A stretch of 64,000 nucleotides of DNA from Clostridia bacterium (GTDB lineage: Bacteria > Bacillota > Clostridia > Lachnospirales > Lachnospiraceae): the NCBI GenBank assembly GCA_910574475.1, contig CAJTAT010000005.1:62001-126000 (forward strand). Direction: 5' to 3'. This document shows, piece by piece, positions 33,889-41,875 of the stretch. The notes beneath the pieces were generated by a model. The model worked only from the letters and a program-made list of their open reading frames with translations, was not told the origin of the DNA and did no database searches. The first letter of the stretch is position 1, and each line of letters begins with the position of its first letter. Position numbers and translations under genes: made by a program.

Positions 33889-34814
33889 TTTGTGCCTTCC
33901 TCTTCATCCTCCCACATGTAGGGTGTGAGCTGGTAGACATAGTAATTGATCCAGTTGGTGTAAAGGGTGTTAGCGTGAGCCCGCCACATTAAAAGAGGGG
34001 GGTTGTTGCTGTCGTTATCCTTAAAATAATCTCTTGGTATCTGGATATCCAGTCCCTTCTCTTTGTCCCTGACGTATTCTTTTTCCAGAGTATGGCGGTC
34101 ATACTCTGGATGTCCGAAGACAAAGATTTTCCTTCCCTCCTCTGCCATACTGATAAAGACGCCGGCTTCCTTTGATTCAGCCAGGATGGTAAGATCTTTA
34201 CAGGCGCGGATCTCCTCTGCATCTACTGTAGTGTGTCTGGAGTGGGGGGCCAGGAATTCATCGTCAAAGCCACGAATTAAAGGCTCTTTTCGGTTCTGAA
34301 TCTGATGACGGTACAGTCCGAACAGTTTCTGCGAAAGGAGCTTTTTTTTCAGGCCATAGTAATGGTACATGGCAGCCTGGGCGCCCCAACATATGAAGAA
34401 GGTTGAGGTGACATGAGTCTGGGCCCAGTCCATGATTTCCACCAGCTCTTCCCAATAGTCTACTTCCTCAAACTCCATCTGCTCCACAGGCGCCCCTGTA
34501 ATGATCAGTCCGTCAAAGCGCCGCTTCTTTACATTACAGAAGGGTTCATAAAACTTATTGATATGGCTCTGAGCCGTGTTCTTGGACTCATGGGTACTTA
34601 CTGTGAGAAAGGTGATGTCCAACTGTAACGGTGTATTAGACAGAGAACGCAGAAGCTGCAGCTCTGTATCTTCTTTCAGAGGCATGAGATTTAAAATTCC
34701 TATCTTTAATGGCCGGATATCCTGATTCATGGCTCTCGTCTCATCCATGACGAAAATATTCTCTTTTTCCAGGATGGCTCTGACCGGCAAATCACTTTGT
34801 ACTTTAATTGGCAT
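33885..34814 (-). CDS. metA: Homoserine O-acetyltransferase (MetA family)
   Basis: Activates homoserine for methionine synthesis. 309 aa. Catalytic Cys in FICWGAQAA, His in GHPEYDR with the nearby Glu; substrate motifs IGILNLMP and PHSRHT. At position 111 (TGAPVE) it has Glu; published work on MetA ties Glu111 to acetyl-CoA use and Gly111 to succinyl-CoA use, so acetyl transfer is predicted. AAGAGAG precedes ATG 34814. Transcribed towards cobO with a 3-nt overlap and no obvious terminator between them. Confidence 0.95.
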   Translation of the reverse strand: MPIKVQSDLPVRAILEKENIFVMDETRAMNQDIRPLKIGILNLMPLKEDTELQLLRSLSNTPLQLDITFLTVSTHESKNTAQSHINKFYEPFCNVKKRRFDGLIITGAPVEQMEFEEVDYWEELVEIMDWAQTHVTSTFFICWGAQAAMYHYYGLKKKLLSQKLFGLYRHQIQNRKEPLIRGFDDEFLAPHSRHTTVDAEEIRACKDLTILAESKEAGVFISMAEEGRKIFVFGHPEYDRHTLEKEYVRDKEKGLDIQIPRDYFKDNDSNNPPLLMWRAHANTLYTNWINYYVYQLTPYMWEDEEEGTN

Positions 34815-34896
34815 ATAGTATCACTCTCTTTTCTTTGCATGCTGTAATACTTAGTGTATCATAAAATTCTTTTTCGGGAAAGAGATTTGTTTTCTA

Positions 34897-34925
34897 TTGA
34901 TACCTATTCTCTTATCTGCTATTAT
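34897..34925 (+). promoter_or_regulatory. Promoter of the small membrane protein gene
   Basis: TTGATA (34897-34902), 17-bp spacer, TATTAT (34920-34925), each 5 of 6 matches. It lies in the divergent region between metA and the gene at 34987. Confidence 0.6.
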
Positions 34926-34986
34926 GGATCATAGAAACATGTTCATAAAATAATTATATATGGATGCAGACAAGGAGGTTGCCAGG

Positions 34987-35214
34987 ATGAAAAATCTATT
35001 TTGTTACGCAGATAAATATTTACAGAAAAGTAATTGGAAAGATATGGCTATGCTGAAATTCTGCCTTTTTTCTATAGGAATATTGATAGGAATGAGAATA
35101 CCGGAAAAGGGAAAAAAGAAAGTTGGTATAGCTGCGCTCCTTGTCTTTTTAATCACCTACATTCCTCTTATGGCAAAATTTATTGGGATTGTCATAACGG
35201 AGAACAGAGAGTAG
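34987..35214 (+). CDS. Small membrane protein, two hydrophobic segments
   Basis: 75 aa from ATG 34987 with AAGGAGG 8 nt upstream; the frame is open to an earlier ATG at 34960 without a ribosome site. Residues 23-38 (MLKFCLFSIGILIGMR) and 46-66 (GIAALLVFLITYIPLMAKFIG) are hydrophobic, with a Lys-rich turn between them. Similar small clostridial proteins carry database names referring to a phosphate permease, but nothing here supports transport. Function unknown. It converges with the next gene with a 2-nt gap. Confidence 0.7.
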   Translation: MKNLFCYADKYLQKSNWKDMAMLKFCLFSIGILIGMRIPEKGKKKVGIAALLVFLITYIPLMAKFIGIVITENRE

Positions 35215-35216
35215 CA

Positions 35217-35633
35217 TCAGATACTGTCAATGATCTCAGAAGCTTGCAAAGCCTGCCGGATAATATGCATATTTACCGGATCTATTTGTGCGTTCTCATC
35301 TAATTGAAAGGGAGCGTTGTCAAGAAATGCGTTGGACAACTGAAATACATAATACCCGGCGTCCGGCTCCCGCTCAGCCAGCACATCCCCCTGAATACGC
35401 ATATCATTTGTGTCTGTCTCTTTTCCAAGGCTCATATTAGTCAAAGTTTCCAGCATAATACAAAAATGATCCTCATCCCAGGCAGACAGATACATGCATT
35501 TGCAGAGTCCCTTCGTAAAAAACGGGTAATCCGCATAACAATCCAACAGTTCTTTAAAACGGGTCTTGTGACCATAATTTTCAAATAGTTTTGCTTCCGC
35601 AAGAGCTGCAATACAGTGGTCGCTCCAACTCAT
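35217..35633 (-). CDS. Uncharacterised acidic protein, 138 aa
   Basis: I do not recognise the family. Start ATG 35633 with AGGGAGG 7 nt upstream supports a real gene. The protein is acidic, about half helical by appearance, with five Cys (including CKCMY) and no signal peptide or membrane segment; it is probably cytosolic. It has a single gene to itself, convergent with the small membrane protein and divergent from the aldo/keto reductase. Confidence 0.65.
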   Translation of the reverse strand: MSWSDHCIAALAEAKLFENYGHKTRFKELLDCYADYPFFTKGLCKCMYLSAWDEDHFCIMLETLTNMSLGKETDTNDMRIQGDVLAEREPDAGYYVFQLSNAFLDNAPFQLDENAQIDPVNMHIIRQALQASEIIDSI

Positions 35634-35774
35634 ACGAATCCTCCCTCTGATAATATGTGTTGGCTAAATTGCATAAAAAATGTTAATAAAAATTATAACG
35701 GAAGTGGGAAAAGAACTCAATAGGTTTTGGAAAAAAATACCGGATAAAGATAGTATAAGGGAAAAGGAGAAAAT

Positions 35775-36923
35775 ATGAAATTGAGAGAACTGGGTCGTAC
35801 TGGCCTGAAAGTAAGTGAAATTGGAATGGGCTGTGAAGGCTTTGTGGATCAACCTTATGAACAAGTAAAGGCTTTTGTGGACAGGATGGAGGAGGGCGGC
35901 GTCAACTGTATTGACTTGTATACACCAGACCCAAATGTGCGCTCCAATCTGGGAAAAGCTCTTGAGGGACGGCGGGAGAAGTTTGTATTGCAGGCTCATC
36001 TCTGTACCATCTGGAAGGATGGACAATATAAGCGAACCCGTGATTTGGAGGAGGTAAAGGAAGGCTTCACGGATCAGCTCCGGCGTCTTAAGACAGATCA
36101 TGTGGAGATTGGCATGATTCACTATGTGGACTCTCTGGAAGACTGGGAAAAGGTAAAAGATGGGGATGTAATGAAATATGCCCACAGCCTGAAGCAGGAA
36201 GGTACGATTGGCTGCATCGGTATGTCCAGTCATAACCCGGAAGCTGCCCTGGCAGCTGTGAACAGCGGCTTGATTGACGTGCTGATGTTCAGCGTCAACC
36301 CCTGCTACGATCTTCTTCCAGCCAATGAAGACGTGGAATCTCTGTGGGATGAAAAAAATTATGAGAAACCTCTCGTGAATATGGATCCGGACCGTCAGGC
36401 GTTGTACGAGACCTGCCAGAGGCTTGGAGTGGGGATTACTGTGATGAAAGCATTTGGGGGAGGGGATCTTTTGAGTGCAGAATTGTCCCCTGCCGGAAAG
36501 GCTCTGACCCCATATCAGTGTATACATTATGCCTTGACCCGTCCGGCGGTGGCCTCTGTCATGGCCGGCGCGCGGACGCTGGAAGATTTGAAAGTAAGCA
36601 TTGCCTATGAAGAGGCGGACGAGGAGGAGAAAGACTATGCAGCAGCATTTGCCTCCCTGCCGAAGATAAGCTGGAAAGGCCACTGCATGTATTGCGGCCA
36701 CTGTGCACCCTGTCCAAAGGGGATTGACGTGGCTTCTGTGACAAAGTTCCTGAATCTGGCTGTTGCACAGGGAGAGGTGCCAGAGACTGTGCGGGAGCAC
36801 TATGCACTCTTACCCCACACCGCCCAGGAATGTGTGGGTTGCGGCGCCTGTGAGAAACGCTGTCCTTTTGATGTTCCGGTGATTGAGAATATGAAGCGGG
36901 CGGCAGAAATATTTGGAGACTAA
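35775..36923 (+). CDS. Aldo/keto reductase with C-terminal 4Fe-4S domain
   Basis: 382 aa. An N-terminal aldo/keto reductase barrel (LRELGRTGLKVSEIGMGCEGF, NCIDLYTPDPNVRSNLG, HYVDSLEDW, GCIGMSSHNPEAAL), residues 1-285. The C-terminal part has CMYCGHCAPCPKGID and CVGCGACEKRCPFD, eight Cys of a ferredoxin-like domain. Such fusions are common in anaerobes and point to ferredoxin- or flavin-linked redox chemistry; the substrate is unknown. The usual catalytic Tyr position is not clear by eye. Monocistronic, with a hairpin downstream. Confidence 0.93.
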   Translation: MKLRELGRTGLKVSEIGMGCEGFVDQPYEQVKAFVDRMEEGGVNCIDLYTPDPNVRSNLGKALEGRREKFVLQAHLCTIWKDGQYKRTRDLEEVKEGFTDQLRRLKTDHVEIGMIHYVDSLEDWEKVKDGDVMKYAHSLKQEGTIGCIGMSSHNPEAALAAVNSGLIDVLMFSVNPCYDLLPANEDVESLWDEKNYEKPLVNMDPDRQALYETCQRLGVGITVMKAFGGGDLLSAELSPAGKALTPYQCIHYALTRPAVASVMAGARTLEDLKVSIAYEEADEEEKDYAAAFASLPKISWKGHCMYCGHCAPCPKGIDVASVTKFLNLAVAQGEVPETVREHYALLPHTAQECVGCGACEKRCPFDVPVIENMKRAAEIFGD

Positions 36924-36944
36924 TATGAAAAGAAGATAGGGATC

Positions 36945-36969
36945 ATGCCCCGCCATTTGGACGGGGCAT
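36945..36969 (+). terminator. Hairpin after the aldo/keto reductase
   Basis: ATGCCCCG (36945-36952) and CGGGGCAT (36962-36969), 9-nt loop, GC-rich. Only a weak T-tract follows (TAACTATTT), so termination may be partial. Confidence 0.55.
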
Positions 36970-36975
36970 TAACTA

Positions 36976-37029
36976 TTTACAAACAGAGGTTCCTCTGTTA
37001 TAATCTGTTTTAATGTGAAATCGATAACA
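36976..37029 (+). promoter_or_regulatory. Promoter and LacI-type operator of the HAD gene
   Basis: TTTACA (36976-36981), 17-bp spacer, TATAAT (36999-37004), then TGAAATCGATAACA (37016-37029) about 6 nt past the expected start point. The 14-mer fits the LacI/CcpA-family operator consensus TGWNANCGNTNWCA fully. The spacer itself is almost filled by the palindrome AACAGAGGTTCCTCTGTT (36982-36999), a possible second regulator site. The PTS promoter at 38012-38066 has the same arrangement. Confidence 0.75.
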
Positions 37030-37069
37030 TAAAGAGAGGATTATAAAAAATATAACGTGGAGGAAATAA

Positions 37070-37906
37070 ATGAAACATAGAGCTATTTTTCTGGATATAG
37101 ACGGAACACTGACAGAACCAGGGACAAACAAGCCCCCCAAGTCGGCTCTGTGGGCAATTGAACAGGCCAGAAAAGAAGGACATTTTGTATTCTTGTGTTC
37201 AGGAAGAAATTACGATATGCTGTCTCCCCTGCTTCAGTACGATTTTGACGGAGTGATAGCCAGTGCGGGCGGGTATATGGAATGTCAGGGCAAAGTAATC
37301 TATGACTGTCCTATGACAGAGCAGCAGCAGCAGACTGCCATGGACGTATTGAAGAAAAATGGAGTGTTTCGGACAGTGGAATGTATGGACGGATCTTACA
37401 CAGATAAAGAGTTCAAAGACTTTCTGAAAACTCACGCCAAAGAAGGACGCAACAGTGAGCTGCTTAGATGGAGAAAGCAGATAGAAGAATCCTTGAATAT
37501 TCTTCCTATGGAAGCGTACAGAGGTCAGCCAGTCTATAAGATTGTAATTATGAGCCCTTCATCAGAACAGCTTGTAGAGCCTAGAAAGCTTTTGGAGAAA
37601 GAATTTGAATTTTGCATCCAGGATGAAAACGAGTTTGGCTTTATCAATGGAGAGATGATAAACAGGCAGTTTGACAAGGGAAGAGCAGTGGCCCGGGTAT
37701 GTGAGTATCTTCATATTCCTCTCTGTGATTCAGTGGCTATAGGGGATAGTATGAATGATCGGGAAATGATATTGGTTGCTGGTCTGAGTATTTGTATGGA
37801 AAATGGAAACGGGGAGCTAAAGAAGCTTGCGGACGATATTTGTCCCTCTGTGCAAGAGGATGGGATTTGCTGTGCCTTTCGCAAACACCATTTGATAGAA
37901 AACTGA
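37070..37906 (+). CDS. HAD-superfamily (Cof-type) phosphatase
   Basis: 278 aa. Motif I FLDIDGTLTEPGT with the nucleophile Asp; CSGRNYD motif II; Lys in the MINRQFDKGRAV segment; motif IV GDSMNDREMI. The cap of about residues 85-185 is the type IIB form typical of sugar-phosphate phosphatases. GGAGG precedes ATG 37070. It shares promoter and operator architecture with the PTS gene downstream, which suggests its substrate is a phosphorylated sugar from that transporter. Substrate not provable from sequence. Confidence 0.9.
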   Translation: MKHRAIFLDIDGTLTEPGTNKPPKSALWAIEQARKEGHFVFLCSGRNYDMLSPLLQYDFDGVIASAGGYMECQGKVIYDCPMTEQQQQTAMDVLKKNGVFRTVECMDGSYTDKEFKDFLKTHAKEGRNSELLRWRKQIEESLNILPMEAYRGQPVYKIVIMSPSSEQLVEPRKLLEKEFEFCIQDENEFGFINGEMINRQFDKGRAVARVCEYLHIPLCDSVAIGDSMNDREMILVAGLSICMENGNGELKKLADDICPSVQEDGICCAFRKHHLIEN

Positions 37907-38011
37907 GAATTTTGTAAGGAGGATGAACAAGTAGCAGAGACGCTTTTTTGTATGAAATTGATTTCAGTAAATTGCACAAAAATAAACTTGGAAGTTTGTT
38001 GGAAATGACAA

Positions 38012-38066
38012 TTTACAAAGAATAATTCACATGATATATTGAGAGTACAAAGTGTAATCGATTTCA
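38012..38066 (+). promoter_or_regulatory. Promoter and LacI-type operator of the PTS operon
   Basis: TTTACA (38012-38017), 17-bp spacer, TATATT (38035-38040), then TGTAATCGATTTCA (38053-38066), again a full match to TGWNANCGNTNWCA just after the expected start. The reverse complement, TGAAATCGATTACA, differs by one base from the HAD operator. An inverted repeat AAACTT-GG-AAGTTT (37984-37997) lies upstream of the -35. Confidence 0.78.
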
Positions 38067-38106
38067 TATAAAAGTAAAAGAGGGATTTATAAAGGGGAGA
38101 AAAATC

Positions 38107-39102
38107 ATGGCTATGGATTATGCGAAATGTGCAAAAGAGATTTTTGAGACTCTGGGCGGAAGAAGCAATCTGGTAAGTGCGGCCCATTGCGCCACAAGAC
38201 TTCGACTTGTGACCGTGGATAACAGCAAGATTGACATGAAAAAACTGGAGAATATTGACGGAGTCAAAGGTGTGTTCAGCAACAATGGACAGCTACAGTT
38301 AATCATCGGAACGGGCACCGTAAATAAGGTGTATGATGAGTTCTTAAGTGTGAGCGGTATGACTGCAGCTACCAAGGAAGAGGTAAAGGCAGCGGCGGCG
38401 GCCAAGCAGCCTGTTTTCAAACGGATGATTAAAGCCTTGGGCGACGTGTTTGTGCCAATTCTTCCGGCTATCGTGGCCTCTGGTTTGATGATGGGGCTGG
38501 TAGAAGCTTTGGGAAAAGCAATACCGGCTTTTGCGGGAAGCGACTGGTATGGAATTCTTGATTTGATGGCAAATACAGCCTTTACCTTCCTTCCTGTGCT
38601 GATTGCGGTATCAGCAGCAAGAGTGTTTGGCGGGAACATTTTCTTAGGCGCGGTCATTGGTATGATTATGATTCATCCGAATCTGGTGAACGCCTGGTCG
38701 GTAGGAGGGATGGAAGCCTCTCAGATTCCTGTCTGGCATTTGTTTGGATTCCCCATCCGCCAGGTGGGCTATCAGGGACACGTGATTCCAGTGGTGATTG
38801 CTGTCTGGCTTATGTGCAAGATAGAAAAATGGCTCCACCAGCATGTTCCTGAAATGATTGATTTATTTGTGACGCCTTTGTGTACTGTATTGGCTACCGC
38901 ATTTCTTACTCTGGGAATTATCGGTCCTGTATTCTCCACTGCGGAGACGTATGTTTTGGAATTTGCCGGATGGATTGTTACCGTGGGCCATGGCATTGGA
39001 GCTATGATTATGGGAGCCTTGTATCCGCTTACCGTAGTGTGTGGAATTCACCATATGTACAATGTGATAGAAGCCGGCATGCTGTCCGCAGAGGGGGCTT
39101 AA
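38107..39102 (+). CDS. PTS EIIB-EIIC N-terminal part (sucrose type), frameshifted
   Basis: 331 aa. Residues 1-85 are EIIB with the phosphorylated Cys in AAHCATRLRLV; from about 105 on is EIIC with multiple membrane segments (DVFVPILPAIVASGLMMGL, NIFLGAVIGMIMIHPNLV). The frame ends at TAA 39100-39102 after EAGMLSAEGA, right after GAGGGGGCT. Homology resumes in the -1 frame (GGLNIWMPIASAANFAQGAA). An intact EIIBCA would run 38107-39992, about 628 aa. The break lies in five G at 39093-39097, so a sequencing error, a true mutation, homopolymer phase variation or ribosomal -1 slippage are all possible. The family resembles ScrA-type sucrose/trehalose EII. Confidence 0.85.
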   Translation: MAMDYAKCAKEIFETLGGRSNLVSAAHCATRLRLVTVDNSKIDMKKLENIDGVKGVFSNNGQLQLIIGTGTVNKVYDEFLSVSGMTAATKEEVKAAAAAKQPVFKRMIKALGDVFVPILPAIVASGLMMGLVEALGKAIPAFAGSDWYGILDLMANTAFTFLPVLIAVSAARVFGGNIFLGAVIGMIMIHPNLVNAWSVGGMEASQIPVWHLFGFPIRQVGYQGHVIPVVIAVWLMCKIEKWLHQHVPEMIDLFVTPLCTVLATAFLTLGIIGPVFSTAETYVLEFAGWIVTVGHGIGAMIMGALYPLTVVCGIHHMYNVIEAGMLSAEGA

Positions 39103-39110
39103 ACATCTGG

Positions 39111-39992
39111 ATGCCCATTGCCTCCGCAGCTAACTTTGCCCAGGGAGCAGCCTGCCTGGCTGTAGGATTGAAGGCGAGGAAATTAAAGACCAAGTCTGTA
39201 GCCATTCCCTCCTCCATGTCTGCTGCTCTGGGAATTACAGAACCGGCAATCTTTGGTGTGAATCTGAGATTTGTGAAGCCCCTTGTATGCGGCATGATCG
39301 GCGGGGCGGTGGGGGCCCTTTTAGGTTCCATCTTCCATATTGGGGCTACCTCCTATGGAGTTACAGGAATCCCTGGATTTCTGATTACACTGGACTATAC
39401 AGTTCAGTATGCAATTGTCCTGGCAGTATCCTTTGGGATTGCTTTTGCCCTTACCTGGTTCACATGGAAGGAGGAACCAGACGTTGAGGAACAGGAACAG
39501 GAGGCTGAGAAGCCAGAAGCAGAGCATATTGATAATGCGGAGACAGAAAAGGCTTTGTTTGCACCAGTCAAGGGAAAGGTAATCAGCAGGGGAGAGATTC
39601 CAGACGCAACCTTTGCCTCCGGCGTCTTGGGAGATGGCGTGGGTATCGAGCCAGAAGTGGGAGAAGTGGTGGCTCCTTTTGACGGGGAGATTTCTTCTGT
39701 CACTGATACTTGTCATGCAGTAGGTATTACCGGACCTGAGGGGATGGAAGTCCTGATTCACGTGGGAGTTGACACGGTAAATATGAAAGGAGACGGATTT
39801 ACCCTTCATGTAGCTGAGGGAGAGAAAGTAAAGGCAGGCCAGAAGCTGATTAGCTTTGATATCGCTAAAATCCAGGCGGCAGGCTACAGTGCGACTACAG
39901 CCGTTCTTTTGACAAACAGCGATGATTACCCGGAATTTCAGGTGGTGAAGACAGGAGAGACACAGACCATGGAAAAATTGTTTACGATTTAA
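39111..39992 (+). CDS. PTS EIIC C-terminal part and EIIA, separated by frameshift
   Basis: Second half of the PTS protein. ATG 39111 is the first Met in this frame after the break and lies 8 nt past the upstream TAA; GAGGGGG at 39091-39097 could serve as a distant ribosome site, so re-initiation is conceivable. It contains the EIIC substrate-loop motif ALGITEPAIFGVNL, two or three further membrane segments, an acidic linker (EEPDVEEQEQEAEKPEAEH) and a complete EIIA domain (FAPVKGKVISRGEIPD; active His in EVLIHVGVDTVNMKGDGF). No reading-frame damage after the break. Confidence 0.8.
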   Translation: MPIASAANFAQGAACLAVGLKARKLKTKSVAIPSSMSAALGITEPAIFGVNLRFVKPLVCGMIGGAVGALLGSIFHIGATSYGVTGIPGFLITLDYTVQYAIVLAVSFGIAFALTWFTWKEEPDVEEQEQEAEKPEAEHIDNAETEKALFAPVKGKVISRGEIPDATFASGVLGDGVGIEPEVGEVVAPFDGEISSVTDTCHAVGITGPEGMEVLIHVGVDTVNMKGDGFTLHVAEGEKVKAGQKLISFDIAKIQAAGYSATTAVLLTNSDDYPEFQVVKTGETQTMEKLFTI

Positions 39993-40036
39993 AAAGAATG
40001 TGATAGGATAATTTTTGAAGAAAGGGGGAGACGGGT

Positions 40037-41863
40037 ATGGAAAACTACCGTGCTCGATTTGAGCGGCATCACGATGAGTTGCGCTGGCTTTATATGGAAT
40101 TGTATCACAATGGCTCCATGTTTGCGGAACTGTGCGATAAAATGGAAGATTTTTACAAAGAGAGAAATCAGAAGCTAAAAGCATTAGACCTGAGGCGGGA
40201 AGAAGACCCAGACTGGTACAGACAAAATGATATGCTGGGAATGATGTTTTATATAGACAATTTTGCCGGAAATATGAAAGGCGTGGAAGGTAAGCTTAAC
40301 TATATAGAACAGTGTAATGTAAATTACATTCACCTGATGCCTTTTCTGGAGACGCCAAAGGGACGCTCAGACGGAGGCTACGCAGTATCGAATTTCCGAA
40401 AGGTCCAGAAAAATCTGGGTTCTATGGAGGATTTGGAAAGCCTGACGGCGGCCTGCCATAAGAGAGGCATCAATGTGTGCATGGATTTTGTCATGAATCA
40501 CACTTCGGAAGATCATGAATGGGCAAAGAAGGCCCGTCAAGGCGACGGGGAATATATGAGCCGTTATTTTTTCTTTGACAACTCATACCTTCCATCCCTC
40601 TATGAAAATACGGTGCCACAGGTGTTCCCGACTACGGCCCCAGGAAATTTTACCTGGCTACCAGAAGAAGGACATTTTGTGATGACCACCTTTTACCCCT
40701 ATCAGTGGGATTTAAATTATAAGAACCCCAGGGTGTTCAATGAAATGATGTACAATTTTCTGTATCTGGCCGATCGGGGAATTGATATCATCCGTATTGA
40801 TGCAGTTCCATATATATGGAAGGAGCTGAATACTTCCTGCCGGAACCTTCCACAGGTTCATACCATTGTGCGTATGATGCGGATTATCAGCGAGATTGTC
40901 TGCCCAGGCGTTCTGCTTCTGGGCGAAGTGGTAATGGAGCCGGAGAAAGTGGTGCCCTACTTTGGTACCGTGGAGAAACCGGAGTGCCATATGCTTTACA
41001 ATGTGACTACCATGGCTACCACCTGGCATACAGTGGCCTGCAGGGATGTGAGGTTGTTAAAGCGCCAGCTTGACATTGTCAATTCTCTGCCAAAGGATTA
41101 TGTATTCCTGAACTATCTGCGCTGCCATGATGACATTGGCTGGGGACTAGATTATGATACTTTGCTTCAGAATGGAATGGAAGAGCGTTCTCACAAACAA
41201 TACCTGAACGACTATTTTCAGGGATATGCCGGGGAGAGCAACAGCCGGGGCGAGCTTTATAACGCGGATCCAATCACAGGGGATGCCAGATTCTGCGGGA
41301 CGACTGCCTCTATGTGCGGCGTAGAAAAGGCTGGATTTGAGCAGGATGAGGATGCCATGGAGAAGGCAATCCGTCTGGATGTGATGCTTCACGCTTATAT
41401 GTTTATTCAGTCGGGGATTCCTGTGCTGTATGGGGGCGATGAGATAGGCCAGGTCAATGATTATGCTTACAAAGAAGATCCTGACAAAGTGGCGGATTCC
41501 AGATATATTCACCGGGGAGCCATGAACTGGAAACTGGCTGAAAATATTTCGGATGCCGATACGGTAGAGGGACGGCTGTTTGAAAAGCTCAATAAGCTGG
41601 AGAAGATTCGTAAGAAAGAAAAAGTTTTTGTGTCTAATGCAGATACCTGGACCATTGAGACTTGGGATCCGGCTGTGCTGTGCATTGGGAGATATTACGA
41701 AGGAGAAAAGCTGATTGGTATTTTTAATTTCAGCGAATTTGATAAGACAGCGTGGATTAATGAGACAGACGGGGACTATATAGAACTGATTTCAGGGGAA
41801 GAAATAAAGCCCATTGGTGTAAATATTCCTGCATATGGCTTCTATTATTTAAAAAAGAAATAA
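40037..41863 (+). CDS. GH13 amylosucrase-like enzyme (subfamily 4 type)
   Basis: 608 aa, cytosolic, no signal peptide. ALDLRREEDPDWYRQNDMLG, YIDNFAGNMKGVEGKL, YIHLMPFLETPKGRSDGGYA, LGSMEDLE, DFVMNHTSEDHEWA, FYPYQWDLNYKNPRVF follow amylosucrase/sucrose hydrolase. Catalytic residues: nucleophile Asp255 in RIDAVPYIWK, acid/base Glu297 in LLGEVVMEPEK, and the third acid in RCHDDIGW. Amylosucrase uses sucrose to extend alpha-glucans and releases fructose; some relatives only hydrolyse sucrose. Here it follows a PTS transporter by 44 nt, so the incoming sugar would be phosphorylated. Either it acts on the phospho-sugar or the HAD phosphatase acts first. Confidence 0.9.
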   Translation: MENYRARFERHHDELRWLYMELYHNGSMFAELCDKMEDFYKERNQKLKALDLRREEDPDWYRQNDMLGMMFYIDNFAGNMKGVEGKLNYIEQCNVNYIHLMPFLETPKGRSDGGYAVSNFRKVQKNLGSMEDLESLTAACHKRGINVCMDFVMNHTSEDHEWAKKARQGDGEYMSRYFFFDNSYLPSLYENTVPQVFPTTAPGNFTWLPEEGHFVMTTFYPYQWDLNYKNPRVFNEMMYNFLYLADRGIDIIRIDAVPYIWKELNTSCRNLPQVHTIVRMMRIISEIVCPGVLLLGEVVMEPEKVVPYFGTVEKPECHMLYNVTTMATTWHTVACRDVRLLKRQLDIVNSLPKDYVFLNYLRCHDDIGWGLDYDTLLQNGMEERSHKQYLNDYFQGYAGESNSRGELYNADPITGDARFCGTTASMCGVEKAGFEQDEDAMEKAIRLDVMLHAYMFIQSGIPVLYGGDEIGQVNDYAYKEDPDKVADSRYIHRGAMNWKLAENISDADTVEGRLFEKLNKLEKIRKKEKVFVSNADTWTIETWDPAVLCIGRYYEGEKLIGIFNFSEFDKTAWINETDGDYIELISGEEIKPIGVNIPAYGFYYLKKK

Positions 41864-41875
41864 GGAGTAACAGGA

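Noticed and set aside
35664-36800. 378-codon minus-strand frame opposite the aldo/keto reductase
   Set aside because: No recognisable domain or start signal; it is the antisense shadow of a gene with clear motifs.
38053-38066. Classical CcpA cre site
   Set aside because: The sequence fits the cre consensus, but the local LacI-family gene, the repeated use at the HAD gene and the Arg46 HPr make a local operator more likely. Not excluded.
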